The position numbers were made by a program, and so were the translations under genes. A stretch of 64,000 nt of DNA from CALKZN01 sp964633815 (GTDB taxonomy: Bacteria; Pseudomonadota; Gammaproteobacteria; Arenicellales; Arenicellaceae): NCBI GenBank assembly GCA_964633815.1, contig CAZWHW010000004.1, positions 36,700-100,699 of the forward strand. Direction: 5' to 3'. Numbering within the stretch: the first letter of the stretch is position 1; the number at the start of each line of letters is the position of its first letter. The notes under the pieces are model-generated. The model saw nothing but the letters and a program-made list of their open reading frames with translations, made no database searches and was not told the origin of the DNA. Of this stretch, positions 17,227 to 24,272 are shown piece by piece.

Positions 17227-18159
17227 ATGGCGATAAACTCTTCTAAATCGACTAATCCTTTTTTAGATGCATGGTGGGCTGGCACGGAACAATTGATGCA
17301 GGCTCAATCCGAGTGGTTATCCAATCCCTTGTTTTCTAAATCAACATTTGATTCAGATTCATTATTCGAAGGCGCTGAACAGAATTGGAAAAAATGCCAA
17401 GAGCAATTCAATGCGTGGTTGTCTGCTTCTGAAGAATGGCTTCAAGAGGTGGATTCAGAAACAAGTGAGAAAAATGATTTTTCTAAATCAATGGATGCAT
17501 TGAAATCATTGCTGAATCCAATGTCGTTTTTTAATTCAGGTTTGCTTGAGTTTGATAATGTATTTCAGAAATTAGTAAATGTTCCAGATTTTGCAGATAT
17601 TGGAATTTTTGAAAAAAAATTCTTACATATAAATAAAGCGTGGCAAGAATGCCAAACTGCGAGCACTGATTATCATGCAATTCTTTCAGGTACTTGGGCT
17701 GAAGCTTTTAAAGAATTCACTTCGCAGTTATCAGATTATAAAGACCAGAAATCGGTTCAACCAAAAGCGCTTTTGGAGCAATGGTTGACTGTCGCGAATG
17801 AGTTGTTAATCAATATGCAGCGTAGTGATATATTTCTTGATGCACAAAATAAGTTAATTGAAGCGCATACCAATCTGAGGACGCAACAAAAGGAAATAAC
17901 CGAGTCATGGTGTGACGCGATGGTAATTCCTTCTCGCTCTGAAGTCGATGATTTGCATCGAGCAGTACATGATCTTAGGCGCCAAGTTCGCAGCTTAAAG
18001 CGCCAATTAGATCAGGAACAAAAAACAAAAAAGGATTTGTCATCTACAGTTGCTAAGAATAAACAGGCCGCAAAGAAAAAATCACCTAGCAAGAAAGTTG
18101 CTAAAAAACCTGCAACTGCTAAAGCGCCTAAAAAGGTAGCGGCAGTTAAAAAGTTATGA
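17227..18159 (+). CDS. phaE: Class III PHA synthase subunit PhaE with lysine-rich tail
   Basis: Non-catalytic partner of PhaC in class III polyhydroxyalkanoate synthases, acting at the granule surface. The 310-residue protein begins NPFLDAWWAGTEQLMQAQSEWL, typical of PhaE, is rich in amphipathic helices, and ends its family region with the coiled coil EVDDLHRAVHDLRRQVRSLK (239-258). Beyond this, residues 277-310 are a Lys/Ala/Pro tail with 14 lysines in 34 residues, like histone H1 or the DNA-binding tail of PhaF. It starts two bases after the dehydrogenase stop and ends ten bases before phaC. The PhaE call is firm; the role of the tail is inferred. Confidence 0.92.
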   Translation: MAINSSKSTNPFLDAWWAGTEQLMQAQSEWLSNPLFSKSTFDSDSLFEGAEQNWKKCQEQFNAWLSASEEWLQEVDSETSEKNDFSKSMDALKSLLNPMSFFNSGLLEFDNVFQKLVNVPDFADIGIFEKKFLHINKAWQECQTASTDYHAILSGTWAEAFKEFTSQLSDYKDQKSVQPKALLEQWLTVANELLINMQRSDIFLDAQNKLIEAHTNLRTQQKEITESWCDAMVIPSRSEVDDLHRAVHDLRRQVRSLKRQLDQEQKTKKDLSSTVAKNKQAAKKKSPSKKVAKKPATAKAPKKVAAVKKL

Positions 18160-18169
18160 GAGGACATTA

Positions 18170-19273
18170 ATGAGTGAGTCGATTCAGCAAATGTTTGATT
18201 CTTTCAGCGAAATGTTTGATTACAGCAAGCAAGTTGCTGTTGGCGCTGAAGCTATGGCTCGTATTCAAGCTGACCAAATAGAAGTTGGTACAACAATAAA
18301 AACCAAGGTCGCAAGTTTTGATAAAGTGACTTTGTACCGCTATCAATCGATTAACGATATAGAGCCAACAACTGAGCCTGTATTGATTGTCTATGGCTTG
18401 ATCGGGCGCTATACCATGATTGATTTGCAAGAGGATCGATCGCTGGTGAGAAATCTGCTAGCTAAAGGTGTGGATTTATATGTAGTCGATTGGGGTTATC
18501 CCAGTCGAGCAGATCAGTTTTTGAATTTTGATGATTATGTTGGTTATTACCTGGATGAATGTATAGAGGCCATTTGTGCTGAAAATGGCATTGATAAAGT
18601 GACATTGTTTGGTATTTGTGAAGGTGGTGTTTTTTCTTCCATGTATGCGGCAACTCACCGCGAGAGAGTTAAAAACATGATTGTCTCGATCACGCCGATT
18701 GACTTTGCGGCAGATGTTGAGGACGAAAACCCTGCCCATGGTTTTATTAATTTATGGACGAGAAATCTAGACGCTGGCACGATCGAATCGATGATCGATG
18801 TCAATGGGAATTTGCCTGGTGAGGTGATGGGTGCGGTCTTTCAGGCATTAACGCCAATGCGGTCGATGACAAAATATAATTTGAACTTAGCTGAGATGGC
18901 GGTTGATCAAAAAAAATTACTGAACTTTTTGCGCATGGAGAAATGGTTGGCAGATCGACCACATCATCCCGGCGCAGCTGCCAAGCAATGGTTGGTCAAC
19001 CTTTATCAAGAAAACCAACTGGTCGAAGGAAAGTTTATATTAGAGGGTGATTATGTTGATTTGAGCAAGATTGACATGCCTGTTTTGAATGTTTTTGCTG
19101 AAAAAGATCATATTATTCCACCACCATGTTCTCAAGCATTGGGTAGAAATATTCGTAGTAAAGATTATATCGAATTGCCTCTCAATGGGGGGCATGTAGG
19201 CATTTATGTGAGCAGTAAATTACAAGATTTGGTTAGCCAAAGTATTTATGATTGGCTCGCCGCTCGCCAGTGA
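18170..19273 (+). CDS. phaC: Class III polyhydroxyalkanoate synthase catalytic subunit PhaC
   Basis: Polymerises (R)-hydroxyacyl-CoA to PHA. The 367-residue length is that of class III enzymes (class I is near 580). The alpha/beta-hydrolase lipase-like box is GICEGG with nucleophile Cys150. The rest of the triad is Asp313 in FAEKDHIIPP and His342 in NGGHVGIYVSS. The segment VVDWGYPSRADQFLNFDDYV is characteristic of the family. A good ribosome-binding site (GAGAGG) precedes the ATG, ten bases after phaE. The class III enzyme needs PhaE, which is present. Class III synthases favour short-chain monomers, and some accept 4-hydroxybutyryl-CoA, which would suit the neighbouring genes. Confidence 0.97.
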   Translation: MSESIQQMFDSFSEMFDYSKQVAVGAEAMARIQADQIEVGTTIKTKVASFDKVTLYRYQSINDIEPTTEPVLIVYGLIGRYTMIDLQEDRSLVRNLLAKGVDLYVVDWGYPSRADQFLNFDDYVGYYLDECIEAICAENGIDKVTLFGICEGGVFSSMYAATHRERVKNMIVSITPIDFAADVEDENPAHGFINLWTRNLDAGTIESMIDVNGNLPGEVMGAVFQALTPMRSMTKYNLNLAEMAVDQKKLLNFLRMEKWLADRPHHPGAAAKQWLVNLYQENQLVEGKFILEGDYVDLSKIDMPVLNVFAEKDHIIPPPCSQALGRNIRSKDYIELPLNGGHVGIYVSSKLQDLVSQSIYDWLAARQ

Positions 19274-19290
19274 TGAACTGTATGCCTCCT

Positions 19291-19306
19291 TGGGGCACTG
19301 CAATGT
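19291..19306 (-). promoter_or_regulatory. PhaR-type operator candidate before the CoA-transferase gene
   Basis: Read on the minus strand, 19306-19291 gives CATTGCAGTGCCCCAA. This matches the TTGCA-N-TGC core and terminal AA of the three repeats in the phasin promoter, but reads CCC where they read ACA. It lies 23 bases before the CoA-transferase start, in the phaC-to-transferase gap. The match could be chance. Confidence 0.4.
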
Positions 19307-19328
19307 ATAAAAAAATGAGGAGTTTAAG

Positions 19329-21278
19329 ATGCGCGATAAGTTAGGCTGTGCCGATGAAGTAGTTAAAATTATTCGTGATGGAGACACTGTGCTTATATCT
19401 GGCTTTGTTGGGATAGGTACGCCTGATGAAATATTGATTGCACTAGAAAAGCGTTTTTTACAGACTGGCAAGCCACGCAACCTTACATTGGTTTTTGCTG
19501 CAGCTCCGGGTGATGGTCTGGATCGAGGGCTCAATCGTTTAGCGCATAAAGGTTTGGTAAAGCGCGTAATTGGCGGGCATTGGTCTTTGGTGCCAAAGTT
19601 AGCTGAATTGGCGATGAAAAATGAAATCGAAGCCTACAACCTTCCTTTGGGCTGTATTTCACAGATGTATCGTGTGATAGCGGGTGGCAAGCCGGGCTTG
19701 CGAACAAAAGTTGGTTTGAATACGTTTGTGGATCCACGTATCGAAGGTGGTAAAGTCAATGCTTGCACAACCGAAGATTTAGTTTCCATTGATTATGTCA
19801 ATGGTGAAGAATGGATGTTTTATCCTTCGTTTAAAATTGATGTGGCTATCTTGCGTGGTACTACATCCGACTCTCATGGTAATACTACTTTGGAACGTGA
19901 AGTGCTAAAGCTTGATGTATCTTCATCAGCGATGGCAGCTAGAAATTCGGGCGGAGTAGTGATTGTTCAAGCGGAAAGAATAGCAGAGCGTGGCTCTTTA
20001 TCCCCCAATGCAGTGTTGATTCCAGGCAATTTAGTTGATGCAGTAGTTATTTCTGCTCCTGAGAACCATTGTCAAACGTATGCGACTCCCTATCAGCATG
20101 CATTTAGTGGAATGATGCGCGTGCCGCTGGATCAACAAGAGCCTCTAGCACTTGATATTAGGAAAATAATTGCTCGCCGTGCGGCTATGGAATTGCCCAT
20201 TGATGGAATAGTAAATTTGGGTATTGGTGTGCCTGAAGGTGTTGCTGCTGTTGCTGCAGAAGAGCGCTTGCTAGAAGTGGTGACATTAACTGCTGAAGCT
20301 GGCACGATCGGTGGTTTCCCACAAAGTGGTTTAGACTTTGGCGCGGCATTGAATCCCGATGCAATAGTTGCAACTAATACTCAATTTGATTTTTATGACG
20401 GTGGTGGCATAGATATGGCTTGTTTAGGCATGGCTCAGGCTGATGCTTTTGGCAATGTTAATGTCTCTAAGTTTGGGCCGCGCTTTGCAGGTGCAGGCGG
20501 CTTTATTAATATTAGTCAAAACGCTAAAAAGATAGTTTTTTCTGGTAGCTTTGTGACTGGTGGTTTTAATGCAATTGTTGAGGATGGTGAACTTAAAATC
20601 CTGCTAGAAGGCAAAACATCGAAATTCATTGACTCTGTTGAGCAAATTACATTTTCAGGCCGTTTAGCAGCACAAAGAAATCAAGAAGTTTTATATATTA
20701 CTGAGCGCTGTGTTTTTAAATTGCATGAACGGGGTTTAGAGTTGATTGAAGTGGCTCCAGGTGTCGATGTTGATAAAGATATTTTGGCGTTGATGAGCTT
20801 TAAACCAATTGTGAAAAATGTTCAGTTAATGGATAAACGTATTTTTATAACTGATGAAATGGGCTTGCGTAGTGATTTTATTGATGCGCCTATTAGCAAG
20901 CGGATATTGATTACTGAAAACGGCGAATTAAGTTGTAATTTAGTTGGATACAAAATAAAAAAACAAAAACATATAGATATTATTCAGGCGCGTATCGCTG
21001 AGTTATGTAATGGTTTGTCTGAAAAAACGGTTTTACGTATGACATGCAAACACTTCAAAATTAAAGAGAAACTGTTTGATGATTTTGCTGAAATATTAGT
21101 GACTCTGACTCATCATTATTTTTCATCTATTCAGCTAGATATCAAAGAACCTTTTTTGCGAATAAATCTATGTGAAGCATTGCAAGTGAAAGGTGCTTTA
21201 GTTGAAATAAAAAACAAGGCAATAGTGTCAAAAAAACAGTTATTAAGCCCTGAGTTGGTTGAGAGCAAAATAGCCTAA
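19329..21278 (+). CDS. Family I acyl-CoA transferase (propionate CoA-transferase-like) with C-terminal extension
   Basis: A 649-residue CoA-transferase with alpha-like (about 1-250) and beta-like (about 270-515) halves fused in one chain, as in propionate CoA-transferase and YdiF. Early motifs are GDTVLISGFVGIGTPDEIL and the glycine-rich N-terminal site. The catalytic Glu is predicted as Glu323 in LTAEAGTIGGFPQSG. About 130 residues follow the normal end (from about 515) with no family I counterpart; this part is lysine-rich and mostly predicted alpha/beta. The ATG is preceded by GAGGAG. In this operon it could move CoA onto 4- or 3-hydroxybutyrate to supply PhaC. The acceptor is inferred. 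Confidence 0.87.
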   Translation: MRDKLGCADEVVKIIRDGDTVLISGFVGIGTPDEILIALEKRFLQTGKPRNLTLVFAAAPGDGLDRGLNRLAHKGLVKRVIGGHWSLVPKLAELAMKNEIEAYNLPLGCISQMYRVIAGGKPGLRTKVGLNTFVDPRIEGGKVNACTTEDLVSIDYVNGEEWMFYPSFKIDVAILRGTTSDSHGNTTLEREVLKLDVSSSAMAARNSGGVVIVQAERIAERGSLSPNAVLIPGNLVDAVVISAPENHCQTYATPYQHAFSGMMRVPLDQQEPLALDIRKIIARRAAMELPIDGIVNLGIGVPEGVAAVAAEERLLEVVTLTAEAGTIGGFPQSGLDFGAALNPDAIVATNTQFDFYDGGGIDMACLGMAQADAFGNVNVSKFGPRFAGAGGFINISQNAKKIVFSGSFVTGGFNAIVEDGELKILLEGKTSKFIDSVEQITFSGRLAAQRNQEVLYITERCVFKLHERGLELIEVAPGVDVDKDILALMSFKPIVKNVQLMDKRIFITDEMGLRSDFIDAPISKRILITENGELSCNLVGYKIKKQKHIDIIQARIAELCNGLSEKTVLRMTCKHFKIKEKLFDDFAEILVTLTHHYFSSIQLDIKEPFLRINLCEALQVKGALVEIKNKAIVSKKQLLSPELVESKIA

Positions 21279-21284
21279 ATATGT

Positions 21285-22208
21285 ATGAGTAAACAAATGT
21301 TGTCGAGTTCCAGTGATTTACTGGATGAAACCCTCCGTGCCCCTTTTCGTTTTGTTACCAGTATTAGCAGTAAAGGCTTCCATACGTTAGCGTATCGCCA
21401 TTGGGGTAGTCAATTAGCTATCGATGATGAAGGCACAAAAACACCAGTAATGTGCTTGCATGGATTAACCCGTAATAGCCGAGATTTTGATTACCTAGCT
21501 AAAGAACTTTCAATGGATCGTCGCGTCATTTGCCCAGATACTGTAGGGCGTGGCAATAGCGACTGGCTTCGTGATTCTGAGGATTATAATTTGTCGCAAT
21601 ATAATTTAGATGTAACTGTTGTTGCCGCAGATTCTGCTTTAGATGTTTATGATATTGTTGGGACATCCTTAGGCGGTCTTATGGGGATGATTCTTTCAGG
21701 TATGGATCGAAGTAAGATAAGACGTCTAGTAGTTAATGATATTGCACCAGAAATCCCGATGTGGGCTTTGCAGCGTTTAAGCAAATATCTTGGTGAAAAT
21801 CCATTGTTCGAAAACTTGAAAGATGTTGAACAATACATGCAAGAAAAATATGCGCCAATTAAACCAATGAAAAAAAAGCATTGGAAAAAAATGGCAAGGC
21901 ATGGAACGATGCAAACTAGTGAAGGTTATCGTTTGGCTTATGATCCCAGTATTGCTGAAAATTATCGACGTTATTGGCTGTTAATGTATTTCAATATTTG
22001 GGAATTTTGGGAAAAAATTCAATGTCCAGTTTTAGTGTTAAGAGGGATGGAGTCTGATTTTCTGACAGAAGCTTTGATGAATCGCATGCAGGATTCGTTA
22101 CCACATGCTGAATTTATGGAGTTTGAAGGTGTCGGCCATACATTGAGCTTGAATTCAAAAAAACAAATCAACATTATTCAAAATTGGTTGGATACTGATA
22201 TTGGGTGA
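21285..22208 (+). CDS. Alpha/beta hydrolase in the pha operon
   Basis: A 307-residue cytoplasmic alpha/beta-hydrolase with no signal peptide. It has the oxyanion segment MCLHGLTRNSRDFDYL, the nucleophile elbow VGTSLGG (Ser128), and a C-terminal GVGHTLSL with the probable catalytic His. It follows the CoA-transferase by six bases and is clearly co-transcribed. The ATG at 21285 lacks a strong ribosome-binding site. Substrate is not evident. In this context an intracellular PHA or oligomer hydrolase, or a hydroxyacyl-CoA thioesterase, would be reasonable. Typical intracellular PHB depolymerases (PhaZ1 type) look different, so no gene symbol is given. Confidence 0.8.
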   Translation: MSKQMLSSSSDLLDETLRAPFRFVTSISSKGFHTLAYRHWGSQLAIDDEGTKTPVMCLHGLTRNSRDFDYLAKELSMDRRVICPDTVGRGNSDWLRDSEDYNLSQYNLDVTVVAADSALDVYDIVGTSLGGLMGMILSGMDRSKIRRLVVNDIAPEIPMWALQRLSKYLGENPLFENLKDVEQYMQEKYAPIKPMKKKHWKKMARHGTMQTSEGYRLAYDPSIAENYRRYWLLMYFNIWEFWEKIQCPVLVLRGMESDFLTEALMNRMQDSLPHAEFMEFEGVGHTLSLNSKKQINIIQNWLDTDIG

Positions 22209-22209
22209 A

Positions 22210-22272
22210 TTTGTGCAGTGCAAAATAATTGTTGCGTTGCACAAAAAATCTTGTTATGCTGCATTGCACAAA
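22210..22272 (+). promoter_or_regulatory. Phasin promoter with three repeated operator-like sites
   Basis: Three copies of a TTGCA-N-TGCACAAA element occur: 22210-22225 (reverse orientation), 22231-22245 and 22258-22272. Their centres are 19 and 27 bases apart. A -35 TTGCGT (22232-22237) and -10 TATGCT (22255-22260) with a 17-base spacer are embedded in them. The second site covers the -35 and the third covers the -10 and start region, the layout expected for repression. The TGC-rich half-sites resemble known PhaR operators, and phaR lies just downstream. Confidence 0.75.
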
Positions 22273-22307
22273 CACAGTTTAAATCTAATTTAATCAGGAG
22301 AGTAATT

Positions 22308-22676
22308 ATGTCTAAAGTAGCAATTCCATCGTATGAAGAAATCTTCGAACCTTTCATGGCGTACGGCAAAATGGCAGCTGAGTCTGCTGAAAAAGTTATG
22401 AAAATCCAATTGGATTCAGTTAAAGCATACTCAAAATTAGGTATGGAAAACTTTTCAGAAGGTTTGAAAGTGACTGATTTTGATCAAATGACAGCATATG
22501 CAGAAAAGCAAAAGGATGTTGTTAAAACAGCAAGCGATATGTTCATGACTGATGCAAAAGCCTATGCTGATATTGGTGCAAAATTTTTCGATGGCGCAAA
22601 AGGTATGTTCGAGGAAGGTGTAAAATCAACTATGGATGCCGCAAAAAAAGCAGCAAAAACTGCAACAGTTAAGTAA
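22308..22676 (+). CDS. phaP: Phasin (PHA granule-associated protein)
   Basis: A 122-residue amphipathic, helix-rich protein of the Phasin_2 type that coats PHA granules. It begins MSKVAIPSYEEIFEPFMAYGK, is rich in Ala, Lys, Met and Phe, and ends with a lysine-rich tail, KAAKTATVK. The ATG at 22308 is chosen because CAGGAGAG precedes it. A frame extending back to 22218 would run through the operator repeats. It has its own promoter with three PhaR-type sites and a strong terminator at 22749, so it can be expressed at a high level independently of phaEC. Confidence 0.92.
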   Translation: MSKVAIPSYEEIFEPFMAYGKMAAESAEKVMKIQLDSVKAYSKLGMENFSEGLKVTDFDQMTAYAEKQKDVVKTASDMFMTDAKAYADIGAKFFDGAKGMFEEGVKSTMDAAKKAAKTATVK

Positions 22677-22748
22677 TTTAGTTTATTCACGGAGATGTAA
22701 TTGAACTGTAACCCCCCCTAAAAATATTACGGTTCTTAATGGAGTTTC

Positions 22749-22780
22749 GCCGCTAGCCAAAGCTAGCGGCATTTTTATTT
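22749..22780 (+). terminator. Intrinsic terminator after the phasin gene
   Basis: A perfect nine-base GC-rich stem (22749-22757 with 22762-22770) has a four-base loop. ATTTTTATTT follows. It lies 73 bases after the phasin stop, at the 3' end of the convergent phaR gene. Confidence 0.88.
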
Positions 22781-23239
22781 CTTCGGTGTAAATTGGTCAA
22801 AGAAAGATTTTTGCATATTACGCCACATTTCCATATTTTGTTTGCTCAAATCTGAGAAAGTGTTCACAGGGGTTTGTGACATAAAGTCTTTTATGTTTGT
22901 CGAAAACTGTTCTTGTTGTTGATTGAAAAAGCTGAGGCTTTGAGTCATGTAATCAGAAAAGAACTGATTTTGTTGAGTGCTCGAGTAGCGGATAAAATTT
23001 TTCAAATTTTCATTCGTGAAGAGTGGGTTTGTCTCAGACTCTTGTTCTAGAATAATTTGCAAAATCACACTACGAGTTACATCTTCCTTTGATTGGGTAT
23101 CAATGACCTGAAAATCAATATTACTTATAATCATTTGTCGCAAATCATCAATCTTGATGTATTTGCTATCGTGTGTGTCATATACGCGGCGGTTTGGATA
23201 TTTTTTTATAATTCTGATGGGTTGCTCTGTAGTAGCCAT
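22775..23239 (-). CDS. phaR: PHA synthesis repressor PhaR
   Basis: Transcriptional repressor that binds nascent PHA and the promoters of phasin genes. Free PhaR represses phaP, and polymer titrates it away. The 154-residue protein starts with the diagnostic DNA-binding region IKKYPNRRVYDTHDSKYIKI and DLRQMI. The PHB accumulation domain follows (QNQFFSDYMTQSLSFFNQQ). It is convergent with phaP and ends inside the T tract of the phasin terminator. Its likely targets in this window are the repeats at 22210-22272. A separate palindrome lies in its own promoter. Confidence 0.95.
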   Translation of the reverse strand: MATTEQPIRIIKKYPNRRVYDTHDSKYIKIDDLRQMIISNIDFQVIDTQSKEDVTRSVILQIILEQESETNPLFTNENLKNFIRYSSTQQNQFFSDYMTQSLSFFNQQQEQFSTNIKDFMSQTPVNTFSDLSKQNMEMWRNMQKSFFDQFTPKK

Positions 23240-23253
23240 GATTTTGAAACATG

Positions 23254-23277
23254 AATGAATATCGATTATTCATTATA
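23254..23277 (-). promoter_or_regulatory. phaR promoter element with palindrome
   Basis: AATGAATA and TATTCATT form an eight-base inverted repeat with a five-base spacer (23254-23274), about 15 bases upstream of the phaR start codon. On the minus strand a perfect TATAAT (23277-23272) abuts and overlaps it. No good -35 is visible. The palindrome differs from the phasin operators. Confidence 0.4.
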
Positions 23278-23331
23278 ACATTGATGAAGCAATGTTTTTT
23301 TCTTAGGTACTTGAAAAGTATTTAATAGAAA

Positions 23332-23407
23332 TGGCTCCCCGAGCTGGACTCGAACCAGCGACCCAATGATTAACAGTCATTTGCTCTACCAACTGAGCTA
23401 TCGGGGA
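23332..23407 (-). tRNA. tRNA-Asn (anticodon GTT)
   Basis: A 76-base cloverleaf read on the minus strand. Acceptor TCCCCGA pairs with TCGGGGA. The D arm is GCTCAGTTGGTAGAGC, the anticodon loop is CTGTTAA with GTT, and the T arm is TGGTTCGAGTCCA. The discriminator G and CCA are encoded. Confidence 0.97.
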
Positions 23408-23426
23408 GTGCTTGTGTAGGACGCGA

Positions 23427-23455
23427 ATAATATTGATTCCTGTTTTTAGGGTCAA
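23427..23455 (-). promoter_or_regulatory. Promoter of tRNA-Asn
   Basis: On the minus strand, TTGACC (23455-23450) and TATTAT (23432-23427) are separated by 17 bases. The GC-rich discriminator CGCGTCC follows, as in growth-rate-controlled stable RNA promoters. The predicted start is about 12 bases before the tRNA. Confidence 0.8.
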
Positions 23456-23512
23456 GCAGTTTTTGATAATTTATGCATTTTCTTGATGTCTTTTTGTTGT
23501 CTTACTGTTTCG

Positions 23513-24064
23513 TTAAATATTTGCATGACATTGTTCAATTCTTCGAGGGTCTGTCAGTGGTTTTATACGTGCTCGACCAGAATATAAGATTAATATGTGT
23601 TTGCTTGAATGTTCAGTGCAGATATAAAAGCCGGCGCTGCGTGCTGATCCGTCATTGCGAAAGCGCAAACGCCCGCGTTGATTGAAGATTATGCCAGCTT
23701 TATATCGATTTTTATGAATAAGTAGAATGGTGTCTTCAGTATCAAGGTCAGTGTTTTGATTATTATCTTGAAATATTAGCCAACCATTATTCCATACTGC
23801 CCCGAAGGGTCGATTAGTGTTGCATTGATTGGTATCACTTAATTCACAAATATAGGTGTCTTTTCCTGATGTAATTGAATTTTGCCTTGCTACTGCTAGC
23901 ATGGTGAAAAGTTGATTACTGACACTTTCAATTTTACTTTTTTGCAGGAATTGAGCGAAGCTTGGAATGATTATAGTGCTGGCAATTGCAGCAACGGCGA
24001 TAGTTATGATGAGTTCAATTAGGGTGAATCCGCGCAAATGCACGTTTGTTTTTAAGGTTATCAT
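23513..24064 (-). CDS. FimT/GspH-type pseudopilin
   Basis: A 183-residue type IV pilin-like minor pseudopilin. The prepilin peptidase site is LRG followed by FTLIELIITIAVAAIAS, and residues about 12-32 form the assembly helix. The globular domain has the GspH/FimT pattern: QNSITSGKDTYIC, WNNGWLIFQD and GRLRFRNDGSARSAGFYIC. In pilus systems such proteins prime assembly, and FimT also binds DNA during natural transformation. It is a lone gene between tRNA-Asn and uvrB. Other minor pilins are not adjacent, so whether it belongs to pili or type II secretion is open. Confidence 0.85.
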   Translation of the reverse strand: MITLKTNVHLRGFTLIELIITIAVAAIASTIIIPSFAQFLQKSKIESVSNQLFTMLAVARQNSITSGKDTYICELSDTNQCNTNRPFGAVWNNGWLIFQDNNQNTDLDTEDTILLIHKNRYKAGIIFNQRGRLRFRNDGSARSAGFYICTEHSSKHILILYSGRARIKPLTDPRRIEQCHANI

Positions 24065-24272
24065 GTTTCCCTCCGTGGAACTTGATAGTGATTAATTTTT
24101 GAATTTCATCTTTGGCGTTTACAAGTAAAAGATCATCCCAGATTATTATTAGCCAATTTAAAATAAATATACCGTGAATTCCAATTATTTTCTAGAGGCT
24201 ATGCAGGTTTTTTGAAGTTGTTTTGCTACAATTCAAGGTTTAGTCAATCACATTATTTGAGTCAATGTTTTT

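Noticed and set aside
22218..22307. N-terminal extension of the phasin gene
   Set aside because: It would translate the operator and promoter region into Cys-rich sequence unlike any phasin; the ATG at 22308 has CAGGAGAG.
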